Shown piece by piece: positions 1 to 11,100 of a DNA stretch of 64,000 nucleotides (the first letter of the stretch is position 1; each line of letters opens with the position of its first letter). A program made the translations under genes and the position numbers. The notes below the pieces were generated by a model. That model saw only the letters and a program-made list of their open reading frames with translations, did no database searches and was not told where the DNA came from. This DNA is from Ascidia mentula (Eukaryota; Chordata; Ascidiacea; Phlebobranchia; Ascidiidae). The stretch is from assembly GCA_947561715.1 (NCBI GenBank), contig OX387197.1, positions 13,265,001 to 13,329,000 of the forward strand, in the 5' to 3' direction.

Positions 1-1
1 T

Positions 2-3000
2 GCTGGTAAACCCAGTGGAAGAAATGTTACCTGCGCCACTGTGACAACAAATCCAAGTTCGTCGCCTACCCCAATTTTGAGCTGTCCATGCTGCAAACGT
101 AATCACGTATTGGAAAGATGTGAGGCGTTTGGTAAAAAATCCAAGGTTCAAAGAAGAGAGTTTCTAAGGGATAAATTTATGTGCTATAACTGTTTTGGTT
201 ATCGACACACGTCGAAGTTTTGCACAAGGCCAAGTGCATGTGCTGTTCGGGGCTGCACCCTCGCGCACCACACATTGCTGCACGAAGATATGCCAAATCC
301 TGTACGTTCGAGGACATACGTGCCTGCGTCGGAAAATTATAATAGAATTCCGCGCAGCGAACCCCCCAGGAGCCAGACTAACAATTCTACAGCCAGGTGC
401 AATGTGATAAAGAATGGCCATTCAGCGTACTTTTCGGTTATTCCGGTGAAAATTCGAGCCAATGGTCGAGAGGTCAAGACGTACGCTTTCCTCGACCAGG
501 GATCCGATACAAGTTTTTACGACAAAAGGTTAGCAGATCTACTTTCGATAGACGGAAGTCCGAGACAAGTTACCATGTCCAGCGTCGGGAGAAGGCCCGC
601 AAATTACAGCGGAATCAGCGCAAATTTTCGCGTTTTGTCGTTAAGTGAAGATGAAGAAATCAGTGTAGACAATGCCTTGTCTATTGACTCTATTCCAGTC
701 GAGCCTAATCCAACCCCGAGAAATACGGAACTGAATGGTCTTCCACACCTTCAGGGATTGGAATTTCCTCAGTTGTGTAATGGTGAGGTGCTACTACTTA
801 TTGGCACTGACGTTCCGTATGCCCATAGAGTAATGGAGATGAGAACAGGAGGCCGCAAACAACCATTTGCTGCGAGAACACCGCTGGGGTGGTCTCTCGT
901 CGGCCCGTCAATCTGTTATCCTGCCGTTGATAATATTTCAGTTAACTTCCTTAAATGTGAATCATGGAGAGAGGAATTCCAGCAAGAGCCTGATGACATT
1001 CCATTCCCCACGTCAGTTGAGGATAGAAAAGTGCTCAACATGATGAAGGACTCGGTTAAACATACCGATGGACATTTCTATTTGCCGCTTCCATGGCGAA
1101 GTGATGTTAGTCTGCCACAGGACAGCCGTTCTATGGCTGAGCGACGGCTTTGGTCGCTGAAGAAACGCTTGTCGCGCGACCTCGTGTTAAAAGACAAGTA
1201 CGTAGAGAATATTCAATGTTACATCGACAAGGGCTACGCAGAGGAGCTCAAAGAAGAAGGACGTTTCCCTGGCAATGTGCATTGGTACTTGCCGCACCAC
1301 CCGGTTCGGCATCCACGAAAGCCTGAAAAGGTACGCATCGTTTTTGATTGCGCAGCGCAGCATAAGGGACTGTCGCTTAACGACGCGTTGCTGCAAGGAC
1401 CCGACTTAGTAAACAGTTTAATCGGCGTTCTGGAGAGATTCCGTATGAACAGTATCGCTTTAGTGGCGGACGTGGAAGCAATGTTCCACCAGGTCCGCGT
1501 TCAAAAACAGGACATTGATGCCTTGAGATTTTTGTGGTGGCCGGGGGGAGACTTATCTAAAACTCCTACGGTTCACCGAATGCTGGTGCACATTTTTGGC
1601 GCCACGTCGTCGCCTAGCTGTGCCACATTTTGCTTGCGGGAGACGGCCGAAAAATTCGGTGGCAGATTTGACAGAGACGTTGGGGACATCGTTCGCAACG
1701 ATTTTTATGTTGACGACTGTTTGACTTCAACCGATACAGTCGAACACGCTGTTGGAATTGTCGCGCAGCTATGTGACTTGCTAAAAATGGGAGGATTCCG
1801 CCTCACTAAGTGGATGTCTAACAGTCAAAACGTCTTGGATCAAATTCCCGAGACAGAAAGGGCTAAATCGGTAACTGATGTAAATTTGGACGCCTCCGTG
1901 AAAGAGCGTGTGCTTGGCGTCTACTGGAGTGTAAAGAATGATGAATTTGGGTTCAGCATAGCTGATACAATGCAAGGCAAGAAATTCACACGTCGCAATA
2001 TTTTATCTGCTGTTAATACGCTGTATGACCCGTTGGGTTTTGCGGCACCCGTTACTTTGATTGCTAAGGTGTTGCAGCAGGAAATAATTCGACAGAAATT
2101 GGGATGGGATGATGAGCTGCCAGAAAATGATGTTGAGGAATGGAGACGCTGGCTATCCCAGCTGCCGGAGCTCGAAAAGCTAACACTCCCCCGCTGTTTC
2201 AAGCCGGCGACGTTCGGCTCAGTGGCGAAGTCCGAGATGCATCACTTTTCGGATGCGTCTACTCAAGGATACGGAACCGTATCATACCTCCGGTTGGTAA
2301 ACGTTAATGGTAAGGTACATTGCTCGTTTTTATTTGGCAAGGCAAAGGTAACACCACCTAAAACCGAGAGCATTCCCAGGCTTGAACTGGCCGCTGCTGT
2401 TCTAGCGGTGAAGGCCGACAAGTGGCTTCGACGCCAATTGAAGTTGGATAACTGTACGTCCGTTTTTTGGACGGACTCGTGCGCCGTCCGGCAGAGCATA
2501 TACAACCAAAGTAAACGTTTTGGTACATTTGTTGCAAACAGGTTGGCTAAAATTCATCGACAGACAAACCCTGAACAATGGAGACATGTTGGGTCACAGC
2601 AGAATCCCGCGGACGATGCTTCGCGTGGTTTGTCGGTACGTAAGCTTATCAGCTCTCGATGGCTGACAGGTCCGAAGTTTCTCTGGCAGAAAGAAGATCA
2701 ATGGCCCACCCCACCAGAAATGAAAACACAGCTGCCACAGGAGTTCAAGCCAGCTGAGAGGAAAAGAATTGTCGTCAACGTTTCCACACAGTCGGAGTCA
2801 ACCGATCGACTGATGAATCACTATTCATCTCTTCATAAATTAAAGACATCGGTCGCGTGGCTGTTACGATTCAAGTCATTCCTGCTTTCAAAGGTTTCAG
2901 TGAACACTGGCAAATTGACAGTGGATGAGTTAAAGAAAGCGGAATTGGAAATAATCAAGTACGTACAACGTCAGTGCTTCGCTCCCGTGATTGACATTTT

Positions 3001-4318
3001 GTCACAGGTCGGAAAGTCTGAAAGGGAGTTGCAGAAGAAACTGAAGAAGTCAAAATATGCCAGTTCGTTGACAAAGCTTAACCCCCAGCTGTTTGATGAA
3101 GTTCTGCGGATTGGGGGGAGATTGGAGAAGGCGCCGATTGCCTTCGAGGCGAAACACCCGATCATACTGCCGTATGATCACCACTTGACAGCACTTATTA
3201 TCTTGCGCCACCATCACAAGGTTGGCCACTGCGGGACTGGCCACACATGGACTTCGCTGCGTCAGCGCTTTTGGATCATAAAGGGTGGTGCCGCAGTGAG
3301 GAAGGAACTCAGCAAATGTATGCTGTGTCGCAAAAGGAATGTTCGACGTGGACAACAACAAATGGCTGACTTGCCATTTGCCCGACTGAAGCCCGACGAG
3401 CCGCCGTTTACATACGTCGGCATCGACTACTTTGGTCCATTCATGGTGAAACGAGGAAGAAGTGAGACAAAGAGCTACGGGTGCATTTTCACCTGCTTGA
3501 CTATGCGAGCCGTACACATTGAGGTGTCGCCCGACTTGTCTACGGACGCGTTTATTAACGCATTGCGTCGCTTTATTGCAAGAAGAGGCCGACCAAAAGA
3601 AATATACAGCGATAATGGAACCAACTTTGTAGGTGCCGAAAGGGTCCTACGTGAAGGACTGCAAGGACTCCAGCAATCCCGCCTAGAGTCATACTTCAAA
3701 CGACAAGAAATTAAGTGGAACTTTAATTGTCCTGCTGCTTCACATATGGGAGGTTCGTGGGAGAGAATGATCAGATCGATTCGTCGCATTTTAAACACAA
3801 TGCTTACAAGGAACCCAACGATTGGCGGGGACATGCTGCAAACCCTGATGATCGAAGTGGAAGGCATTTTAAATTCGAGGCCGCTAACGCCGATCAGTTT
3901 CACCTGTACAGAAGATGAGCCACTTACGCCCAATCATCTGTTGTTGGGTCGTGCTTGCGACAGCATTCCAGTCGGGCTTATCAATCCCAAAGATTGCTAC
4001 AGTCGAAGGCGGTGGAAACACATTCAATACCTCGCCGACGAATTTTGGAGAAGATGGTCACGAGAATATTTGCCCACAATTGCCTTGCGTCAGAAGTGGC
4101 CCGACCGACAACGCAATTTTCAAACCGGAGATGTGGTGATGATCGTAGATGAGACACAACCCCGACGTCGTTGGGAGATGGGACGGGTTCTGCGTGCGTT
4201 CCCGGACGGTCACGGTGTTGTCCGTCAGGTCGAAGTTAAAACGCAATCTGGCTCCACATATAAACGGCCGATTGCAAAATTGTGCTTGCTTTGTGAGGCG
4301 AGCACGACAAACGAATAA
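2..4318 (+). CDS. BEL/Pao gag-pol polyprotein, 5' incomplete
   Basis: One frame is open from base 2 to the TAA at 4316-4318 and continues off the left edge. The first in-frame GTG at 41 has no special standing as a start. In order I see a CCHC zinc knuckle of the C-x2-C-x4-H-x4-C form at about 182-223 (end of Gag); an aspartic protease motif LDQGS at 491-505; a reverse transcriptase with YVDD at 1706-1717; an RNase H region with FSDAS near 2245 and FWTDS at about 2465-2479; an integrase HHCC finger at about 3210-3345; and an integrase core with acidic residues at 3425 (GIDYFG), 3611 (SDNGTN) and 3761 (GGSWERM). A DUF5641-like C-terminal region fills roughly 3990-4310. The polyprotein would be cleaved by its own protease and would copy and integrate the element. 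The identification rests on domain order and motifs; expression is unknown. Confidence 0.92.
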   Translation, partial: AGKPSGRNVTCATVTTNPSSSPTPILSCPCCKRNHVLERCEAFGKKSKVQRREFLRDKFMCYNCFGYRHTSKFCTRPSACAVRGCTLAHHTLLHEDMPNPVRSRTYVPASENYNRIPRSEPPRSQTNNSTARCNVIKNGHSAYFSVIPVKIRANGREVKTYAFLDQGSDTSFYDKRLADLLSIDGSPRQVTMSSVGRRPANYSGISANFRVLSLSEDEEISVDNALSIDSIPVEPNPTPRNTELNGLPHLQGLEFPQLCNGEVLLLIGTDVPYAHRVMEMRTGGRKQPFAARTPLGWSLVGPSICYPAVDNISVNFLKCESWREEFQQEPDDIPFPTSVEDRKVLNMMKDSVKHTDGHFYLPLPWRSDVSLPQDSRSMAERRLWSLKKRLSRDLVLKDKYVENIQCYIDKGYAEELKEEGRFPGNVHWYLPHHPVRHPRKPEKVRIVFDCAAQHKGLSLNDALLQGPDLVNSLIGVLERFRMNSIALVADVEAMFHQVRVQKQDIDALRFLWWPGGDLSKTPTVHRMLVHIFGATSSPSCATFCLRETAEKFGGRFDRDVGDIVRNDFYVDDCLTSTDTVEHAVGIVAQLCDLLKMGGFRLTKWMSNSQNVLDQIPETERAKSVTDVNLDASVKERVLGVYWSVKNDEFGFSIADTMQGKKFTRRNILSAVNTLYDPLGFAAPVTLIAKVLQQEIIRQKLGWDDELPENDVEEWRRWLSQLPELEKLTLPRCFKPATFGSVAKSEMHHFSDASTQGYGTVSYLRLVNVNGKVHCSFLFGKAKVTPPKTESIPRLELAAAVLAVKADKWLRRQLKLDNCTSVFWTDSCAVRQSIYNQSKRFGTFVANRLAKIHRQTNPEQWRHVGSQQNPADDASRGLSVRKLISSRWLTGPKFLWQKEDQWPTPPEMKTQLPQEFKPAERKRIVVNVSTQSESTDRLMNHYSSLHKLKTSVAWLLRFKSFLLSKVSVNTGKLTVDELKKAELEIIKYVQRQCFAPVIDILSQVGKSERELQKKLKKSKYASSLTKLNPQLFDEVLRIGGRLEKAPIAFEAKHPIILPYDHHLTALIILRHHHKVGHCGTGHTWTSLRQRFWIIKGGAAVRKELSKCMLCRKRNVRRGQQQMADLPFARLKPDEPPFTYVGIDYFGPFMVKRGRSETKSYGCIFTCLTMRAVHIEVSPDLSTDAFINALRRFIARRGRPKEIYSDNGTNFVGAERVLREGLQGLQQSRLESYFKRQEIKWNFNCPAASHMGGSWERMIRSIRRILNTMLTRNPTIGGDMLQTLMIEVEGILNSRPLTPISFTCTEDEPLTPNHLLLGRACDSIPVGLINPKDCYSRRRWKHIQYLADEFWRRWSREYLPTIALRQKWPDRQRNFQTGDVVMIVDETQPRRRWEMGRVLRAFPDGHGVVRQVEVKTQSGSTYKRPIAKLCLLCEASTTNE

Positions 4319-4585
4319 GTGCATCCGACGCATTCAGGCCACGCAGTCGTCGAACTGACCCTGAATTGCGGTGCACAGGATCCAACACTGATGAAGATAG
4401 ATCATGGTCGCTATGTCGATCTTGTTTGCCGCTTTATAAATGCGGAATATTGCAAATGCCAGGCTGGAGCTTGCTCGCCGGCGGCACGCATGTTGCTTTC
4501 TTTACATCGTTGTTTCGTGATTTCAATGTTTTCTTTGTTTATTTGTAAATGTGTTAGCAGTGAACCACACATTTAAGGGGGAGAA
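4319..4585 (+). other. BEL-1 3' noncoding stretch with polypurine tract
   Basis: This is the stretch between the end of pol and the 3' LTR. It ends in a purine-rich run at about 4575-4585 (AAGGGGGAGAA) directly before the LTR, the position of the plus-strand primer in LTR elements. BEL-B has a matching GGGGGGAGGA just before its 3' LTR. I see no gene here. Confidence 0.75.
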
Positions 4586-5142
4586 TGTAACATCGAAAAT
4601 CACTCATGCACAACCTCTGCGTCACACAGTAAACATATAATTCAATTTCCACACAATATCAATTTTGCCTTGTATGTGACATCATAATGCAAGAGAACTT
4701 TTTTCCTTCTGCCATGCTTCGTAAAACTGAGTTGTTAGGTACCACGTGTAGCGTGCTGAATTTAATGTCAAGTTTATTTTACTAAAGCTAGAGTTGCCTT
4801 GATTCTATTTGAATAAGGTTGAATAAGTTGCTGTAAGATATATTAATCGGCTTGGTGTGTTGATGTTTCGTGTGATCTGGCTCAAAACTCCGGTAAGGGT
4901 ATTTTTTATTAACATTGCTTAACTGGAATCTTAGTGTACGTTTTCTTCACAGAAAACCGTGTTCGTGTTCGTGTTCTTGCTCGTATCCGTGTACGTGCTC
5001 GTGTTCGTGTTCTTGCACGTGTACCTCGTACGTGTTGTCAAGTGCCTGTGCCCGTGTGGCAAATACACGCGTTTTTGGAAATTGACATTTCTTCTTGGTG
5101 TGACGACGGCGCGGTGCCAGACGCGCAAATTCTGCCGTTACA
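4586..5142 (+). repeat. 3' LTR of BEL-1
   Basis: The 557-bp LTR starts TGTAACATCG right after the polypurine tract and ends CCGTTACA, giving a perfect 6-bp terminal inverted repeat TGTAAC/GTTACA. The 3' boundary is fixed by the abrupt change to satellite sequence at 5143. Within it, GATTCTATTTGAATAAGG (4801-4818) and CGGTAAGG (4891-4898) also occur in related form in the other BEL LTRs here. A GTGTTC-like microsatellite lies near its 3' end. Confidence 0.85.
4958..5035. repeat. imperfect GTGTTC/CGTGTA hexamer microsatellite inside LTR
   Basis: About a dozen imperfect hexamers (GTGTTC, GTATCC, GTGTAC, GTGCTC and similar) run in tandem inside the BEL-1 LTR. They give a spurious Arg/Val-rich frame that runs on into the satellite. 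I see no sign that this is a gene. Confidence 0.7.
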
Positions 5143-8100
5143 ACTGGAGTATCAGCGTTTTCCACTGTATAATAAAGCTTGTACTGAAAAAAAATATTTT
5201 TTATCGAAAAGTCGTATGCTGCAAAATGGACAAGTGCTGAAATCTCATGGTTACATACGTTGTGCAACCGCAAACTCAGTACTGGAGTATCAGCGTTTTC
5301 CACTGTATAATAAAGCTTGTACTGAAAAAAAATATTTTTTATCGAAAAGTTATGTACTGCAAAATGGACAAGTGCTGAAAGCGCATATAGTTACATACGT
5401 TGTGCAACCGCAAACTCAATACTGGAGTATCAGCGTTTTCCACTGTATAATAAAGCTTGTACTGAAAAAAAATATTTTTTATCGAAAAGTCATATACTGC
5501 AAAGTGGACAAGTGCTGAAAGCGCATAGTTACATACGTTGTGCAACCGCAAACTCAATACTGGAGTATCAGCGTTTTCCACTGTATAATAAAGCTTGTAC
5601 TGAAAAAAAATATTTTTTATCGAAAAGTCATATACTGCAAAATGGACAAGTGCTGAAATCGCATAGTTACATACGTTGTGCAACCACAAACGCAATACTG
5701 GAGTATCAGCGTTTTCCACTGTATAATAAAGCTTGTACTGAAAAAAAATATTTTTTATCGAAAAGTTATGTACTGCAAAATGGACAAGTGCTGAAAGCGC
5801 ATATAGTTACATACGTTGTGCAACCGCAAACTCAATACTGGAGTATCAGCGTTTTCCACTGTATAATAAAGCTTGTACTGAAAAAAAATATTTTTTATCG
5901 AAAAGTCATATACTGCAAAGTGGACAAGTGCTGAAAGCGCATAGTTACATACGTTGTGCAACCGCAAACTCAATACTGGAGTATCAGCGTTTTCCACTGT
6001 ATAATAAAGCTTGTACTGAAAAAAAATATTTTTTATCGAAAAGTCATATACTGCAAAATGGACAAGTGCTGAAATCGCATAGTTACATACGTTGTGCAAC
6101 CACAAACGCAATACTGGAGTATCAGCGTTTTCCACTGTATAATAAAGCTTGTACTGAAAAAAAATATTTTTTATCGAAAAGTCATATACTGCAAAATGGA
6201 CAAGTGCTGAAATCGCATGGTTACATACGTTGTGCAACCGCAAACGCAATACTGGAGTATCAGCGTTTTCCACTGTATAATAAAGCTTGTTCTGAAAAAA
6301 AAAATTTTTTGTCGATAAGTCATATACTGCAAAATGGACAAGTGCTGAAATCGCATAGTTACATACGTTGTGCAACCGCAAACTCAGTACTGGAGTATCA
6401 GCGTTTTCCACTGTATAATAAAGCTTGTAGTAAAAAAAAATATTTTTTGTCGAAAAGTCATATACTGCAAAATGGACAAGTGCTGAAAGCGCATAGTTAC
6501 ATACGTTGTGCAACCGCAAACTCAGTACTGGAGTATCAGAATTTTCCACTGTATAATAAAGCTTGTAATGAAAAAAAATATTTTTTATCGAAAAGTCGTA
6601 TACTGCAAAATGGACAAGTGCTGAAATCGCATGGTTACATACGTTGTGCAACCGCAAACTCAGTACTGGAGTATCAGCGTTTTCCACTGTATAATAAAGC
6701 TTGTACTGAAAAAAAATATTTTTTATCGAAAAGTCATATACTGCAAAATGGACAAGTGCTGAAATCGCATAGTTACATACGTTGTGCAACCGCAAAAGCA
6801 ATACTGCAGTGCCAGCGTTTTCCACTGTATAATAAAGCTTGTACTGAAAAAAAATATTTTTTATCGAAAAGTCATATACTGCAAAATGGACAAGTGCTGA
6901 AAGCGCATAGTTACATACGTTGTGCAACCGCAAACTCAGTACTGGAGTATCAGCGTTTTCCACTGTATAATAAAGCTTGTAATGAAAAAAAATATTTTTT
7001 ATCGAAAAGTCATATACTGCAAAATGGACAAGTGCTGAAATCGCATAGTTACATACGTTGTGCAACCGCAAACCCAGTACTGGAGTATCAGCGTTTTCCA
7101 CTGTATAATAAAGCTTGTACTGAAAAAAAATATTTTTTATCGAAAAGTCATATACTGCAAAATGGACAAGTGCTGAAATCGCATAGTTACATACGTTGTG
7201 CAACCGCAAACTCAATACTGGAGTATCAGCGTTTTCCACTGTATAATAAAGCTTGTACTGAAAAAAAATATTTTTTATCGAAAAGTCGTATGCTGCAAAA
7301 TGGACAAGTGCTGAAATCTCATGGTTACATACGTTGTGCAACCGCAAACTCAGTACTGGAGTATCAGCGTTTTCCACTGTATAATAAAGCTTGTACTGAA
7401 AAAAAATATTTTTTATCGAAAAGTTATATACTGCAAAATGGACAAGTGCTGAAAGCGCATAGTTACATACGTTGTGCAACCGCAAACGCAATACTGGAGT
7501 ATCAGCGTTTTCCACTGTATAATAAAGCTTGTACTGAAAAAAAATATTTTTTATCGAAAAGTCGTATACTGCAAAATGGACAAGTGCTGAAATCGCATAG
7601 TTACATACGTTGTGCAACCGCAAACGCAATACTGGAGTATCAGCGTTTTCCACTGTATAATAAAGCTTGTACTGAAAAAAAATATTTTTTATCGAAAAGT
7701 CGTATGCTGCAAAATGGACAAGTGCTGAAATCTCATGGTTACATACGTTGTGCAACCGCAAACTCAGTACTGGAGTATCAGCGTTTTCCACTGTATAATA
7801 AAGCTTGTACTGAAAAAAAATATTTTTTATCGAAAAGTTATGTACTGCAAAATGGACAAGTGCTGAAAGCGCATATAGTTACATACGTTGTGCAACCGCA
7901 AACTCAATACTGGAGTATCAGCGTTTTCCACTGTATAATAAAGCTTGTACTGAAAAAAAATATTTTTTATCGAAAAGTCATATACTGCAAAGTGGACAAG
8001 TGCTGAAAGCGCATAGTTACATACGTTGTGCAACCGCAAACTCAATACTGGAGTATCAGCGTTTTCCACTGTATAATAAAGCTTGTACTGAAAAAAAATA

Positions 8101-11100
8101 TTTTTTATCGAAAAGTCATATACTGCAAAATGGACAAGTGCTGAAATCGCATAGTTACATACGTTGTGCAACCACAAACGCAATACTGGAGTATCAGCGT
8201 TTTCCACTGTATAATAAAGCTTGTACTGAAAAAAAATATTTTTTATCGAAAAGTCATATACTGCAAAATGGACAAGTGCTGAAATCGCATGGTTACATAC
8301 GTTGTGCAACCGCAAACGCAATACTGGAGTATCAGCGTTTTCCACTGTATAATAAAGCTTGTTCTGAAAAAAAAAATTTTTTGTCGATAAGTCATATACT
8401 GCAAAATGGACAAGTGCTGAAATCGCATAGTTACATACGTTGTGCAACCGCAAACTCAGTACTGGAGTATCAGCGTTTTCCACTGAATAATAAAGCTTGT
8501 AGTAAAAAAAAATATTTTTTGTCGAAAAGTCATATACTGCAAAATGGACAAGTGCTGAAATCGCATAGTTACATACGTTGTGCAACCGCAAACTCAGTAC
8601 TGGAGTATCAGAATTTTCCACTGTATAATAAAGCTTGTAATGAAAAAAAATAGTTTTTATCGAAAAGTCGTATACTGCAAAATGGACAAGTGCTGAAATC
8701 GCATGGTTACATACGTTGTGCAACCGCAAACTCAGTACTGGAGTATCAGCGTTTTCCACTGTATAATAAAGCTTGTACTGAAAAAAAATATTTTTTATCG
8801 AAAAGTCATATACTGCAAAATGGACAAGTGCTGAAATCGCATAGTTACATACGTTGTGCAACCGCAAAAGCAATACTGCAGTGCCAGCGTTTTCCACTGT
8901 ATAATAAAGCTTGTACTGAAAAAAAAAATTTTTTATCGAAAAGTCATACACTGCAAAATGGACAAGTGCTGAAAGCGCATAGTTACATACGTTGTGCAAC
9001 CGCAAACTCAGTACTGGAGTATCAGCGTTTTCCACTGTATAATAAAGCTTGTAATGAAAAAAAATATTTTTTATCGAAAAGTCATATACTGCAAAATGGA
9101 CAAGTGCTGAAATCGCATAGTTACATACGTTGTGCAACCGCAAACCCAGTACTGGAGTATCAGCGTTTTCCACTGTATAATAAAGCTTGTACTGAAAAAA
9201 AATATTTTTTATCGAAAAGTCATATACTGCAAAATGGACAAGTGCTGAAATCGCATAGTTACATACGTTGTGCAACCGCAAACCCAGTACTGGAGTATCA
9301 GCGTTTTCCACTGTATAATAAAGCTTGTACTGAAAAAAAATATTTTTTATCGAAAAGTCGTATGCTGCAAAATGGACAAGTGCTGAAATCTCATGGTTAC
9401 ATACGTTGTGCAACCGCAAACTCAGTACTGGAGTATCAGCGTTTTCCACTGTATAATAAAGCTTGTACTGAAAAAAAATATTTTTTATCGAAAAGTTATA
9501 TACTGCAAAATGGACAAGTGCTGAATGCGCATAGTTACATACGTTGTTCAACCGCAAACGCAATACTGGAGTATCAGCGTTTTCCACTGTATAATAAAGC
9601 TTGTACTGAAAAAAAATATTTTTTATCGAAAAGTCGTATACTGCAAAATGGACAAGTGCTGAAATCGCATAGTTACATACGTTGTGCAACCGCAAACGCA
9701 ATACTGGATTATCAGCGTTTTCCACTGTATAATAAAGCTTGTACTGAAAAAAAATATTTTTTATCGAAAAGTCATATACTGCAAAATGGACAAGTGCTGA
9801 AATCGCATAGTTACATACGTTGTGCAACCGCAAACGCAATACTGGAGTATCAGCGTTTTCCACTGTATAATAAAGCTTGTACTGAAAAAAAATATTTTTT
9901 GTCGAAAAGTCATATACTGCAAAATGGACAAGTGCTGAAATCGCATAGTCACATACGTTGTGCAACCGCAAACTCAGTACTGGAGTATCAGCGTTTTCCA
10001 CTGTATAATAAAGCTTGTACTGAAAAAAAATATTTTTTATCGAAAAGTCATATACTGCAAAGTGGACAAGTGCTGAAAGCGCATAGTTACATACGTTGTG
10101 CAACCGCAAACTCAATACTGGAGTATCAGCGTTTTCCACTGTATAATAAAGCTTGTAATGAAAAAAAATATTTTTTATCGAAAAGTCATATACTGCAAAG
10201 TGGACAAGTGCTGAAAGCGCATAGTTACATACGTTGTGCAACCGCAAACTCAATACTGGAGTATCAGCGTTTTCCACTGTATAATAAAGCTTGTAATGAA
10301 AAAAAATATTTTTTATCGAAAAGTCATATACTGCAAAGTGGACAAGTGCTGAAAGCGCATAGTTACATACGTTGTGCAACCGCAAACTCAATACTGGAGT
10401 ATCAGCGTTTTCCACTGTATAATAAAGCTTGTACTGAAAAAAAATATTTTTTATCGAAAAGTCATATACTGCAAAATGGACAAGTGCTGAAATCGCATAG
10501 TTACATACGTTGTGCAACCACAAACGCAATACTGGAGTATCAGCGTTTTCCACTGTATAATAAAGCTTGTACTGAAAAAAAATATTTTTTATCGAAAAGT
10601 CATATACTGCAAAATGGACAAGTGCTGAAATCGCATGGTTACATACGTTGTGCAACCGCAAACGCAATACTGGAGTATCAGCGTTTTCCACTGTATAATA
10701 AAGCTTGTTCTGAAAAAAAAAATTTTTTGTCGATAAGTCATATACTGCAAAATGGACAAGTGCTGAAATCGCATAGTTACATACGTTGTGCAACCGCAAA
10801 CTCAGTACTGGAGTATCAGCGTTTTCCACTGTATAATAAAGCTTGTAGTAAAAAAAAATATTTTTTGTCGAAAAATCATATACTGCAAAATGGACAAGTG
10901 CTGAAAGCGCATAGTTACATACGTTGTGCAACCGCAAACTCAGTACTGGAGTATCAGAATTTTCCACTGTATAATAAAGCTTGTAATGAAAAAAAATATT
11001 TTTTATCGAAAAGTCGTATACTGCAAAATGGACAAGTGCTGAAATCGCATGGTTACATACGTTGTGCAACCGCAAACTCAGTACTGGAGTATCAGCGTTT

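Larger units (their letters stand above)
1..5142 (+). mobile_element. BEL-1: BEL/Pao LTR retrotransposon, 3' part, 5' end outside window
   Basis: The segment holds a BEL/Pao-type gag-pol frame, a short 3' noncoding stretch, a polypurine tract and one LTR (4586-5142). The 5' LTR and most of gag lie left of the window. The domain order protease, reverse transcriptase, RNase H, integrase and DUF5641-like tail is that of the BEL/Pao superfamily. The coding part seen here looks whole, which suggests a young insertion, but the LTR pair needed for dating is not in the window. Its LTR ends directly against the first satellite monomer, so the element probably inserted into the satellite array. The 5-bp target duplication expected on the right is ACTGG at 5143-5147; its partner lies outside the window. 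Confidence 0.93.

Noticed and set aside
4934-5518. Small Arg/Val-rich protein at the LTR-satellite border
   Set aside because: It is a translation of the GTGTTC-like microsatellite running on into satellite monomers.
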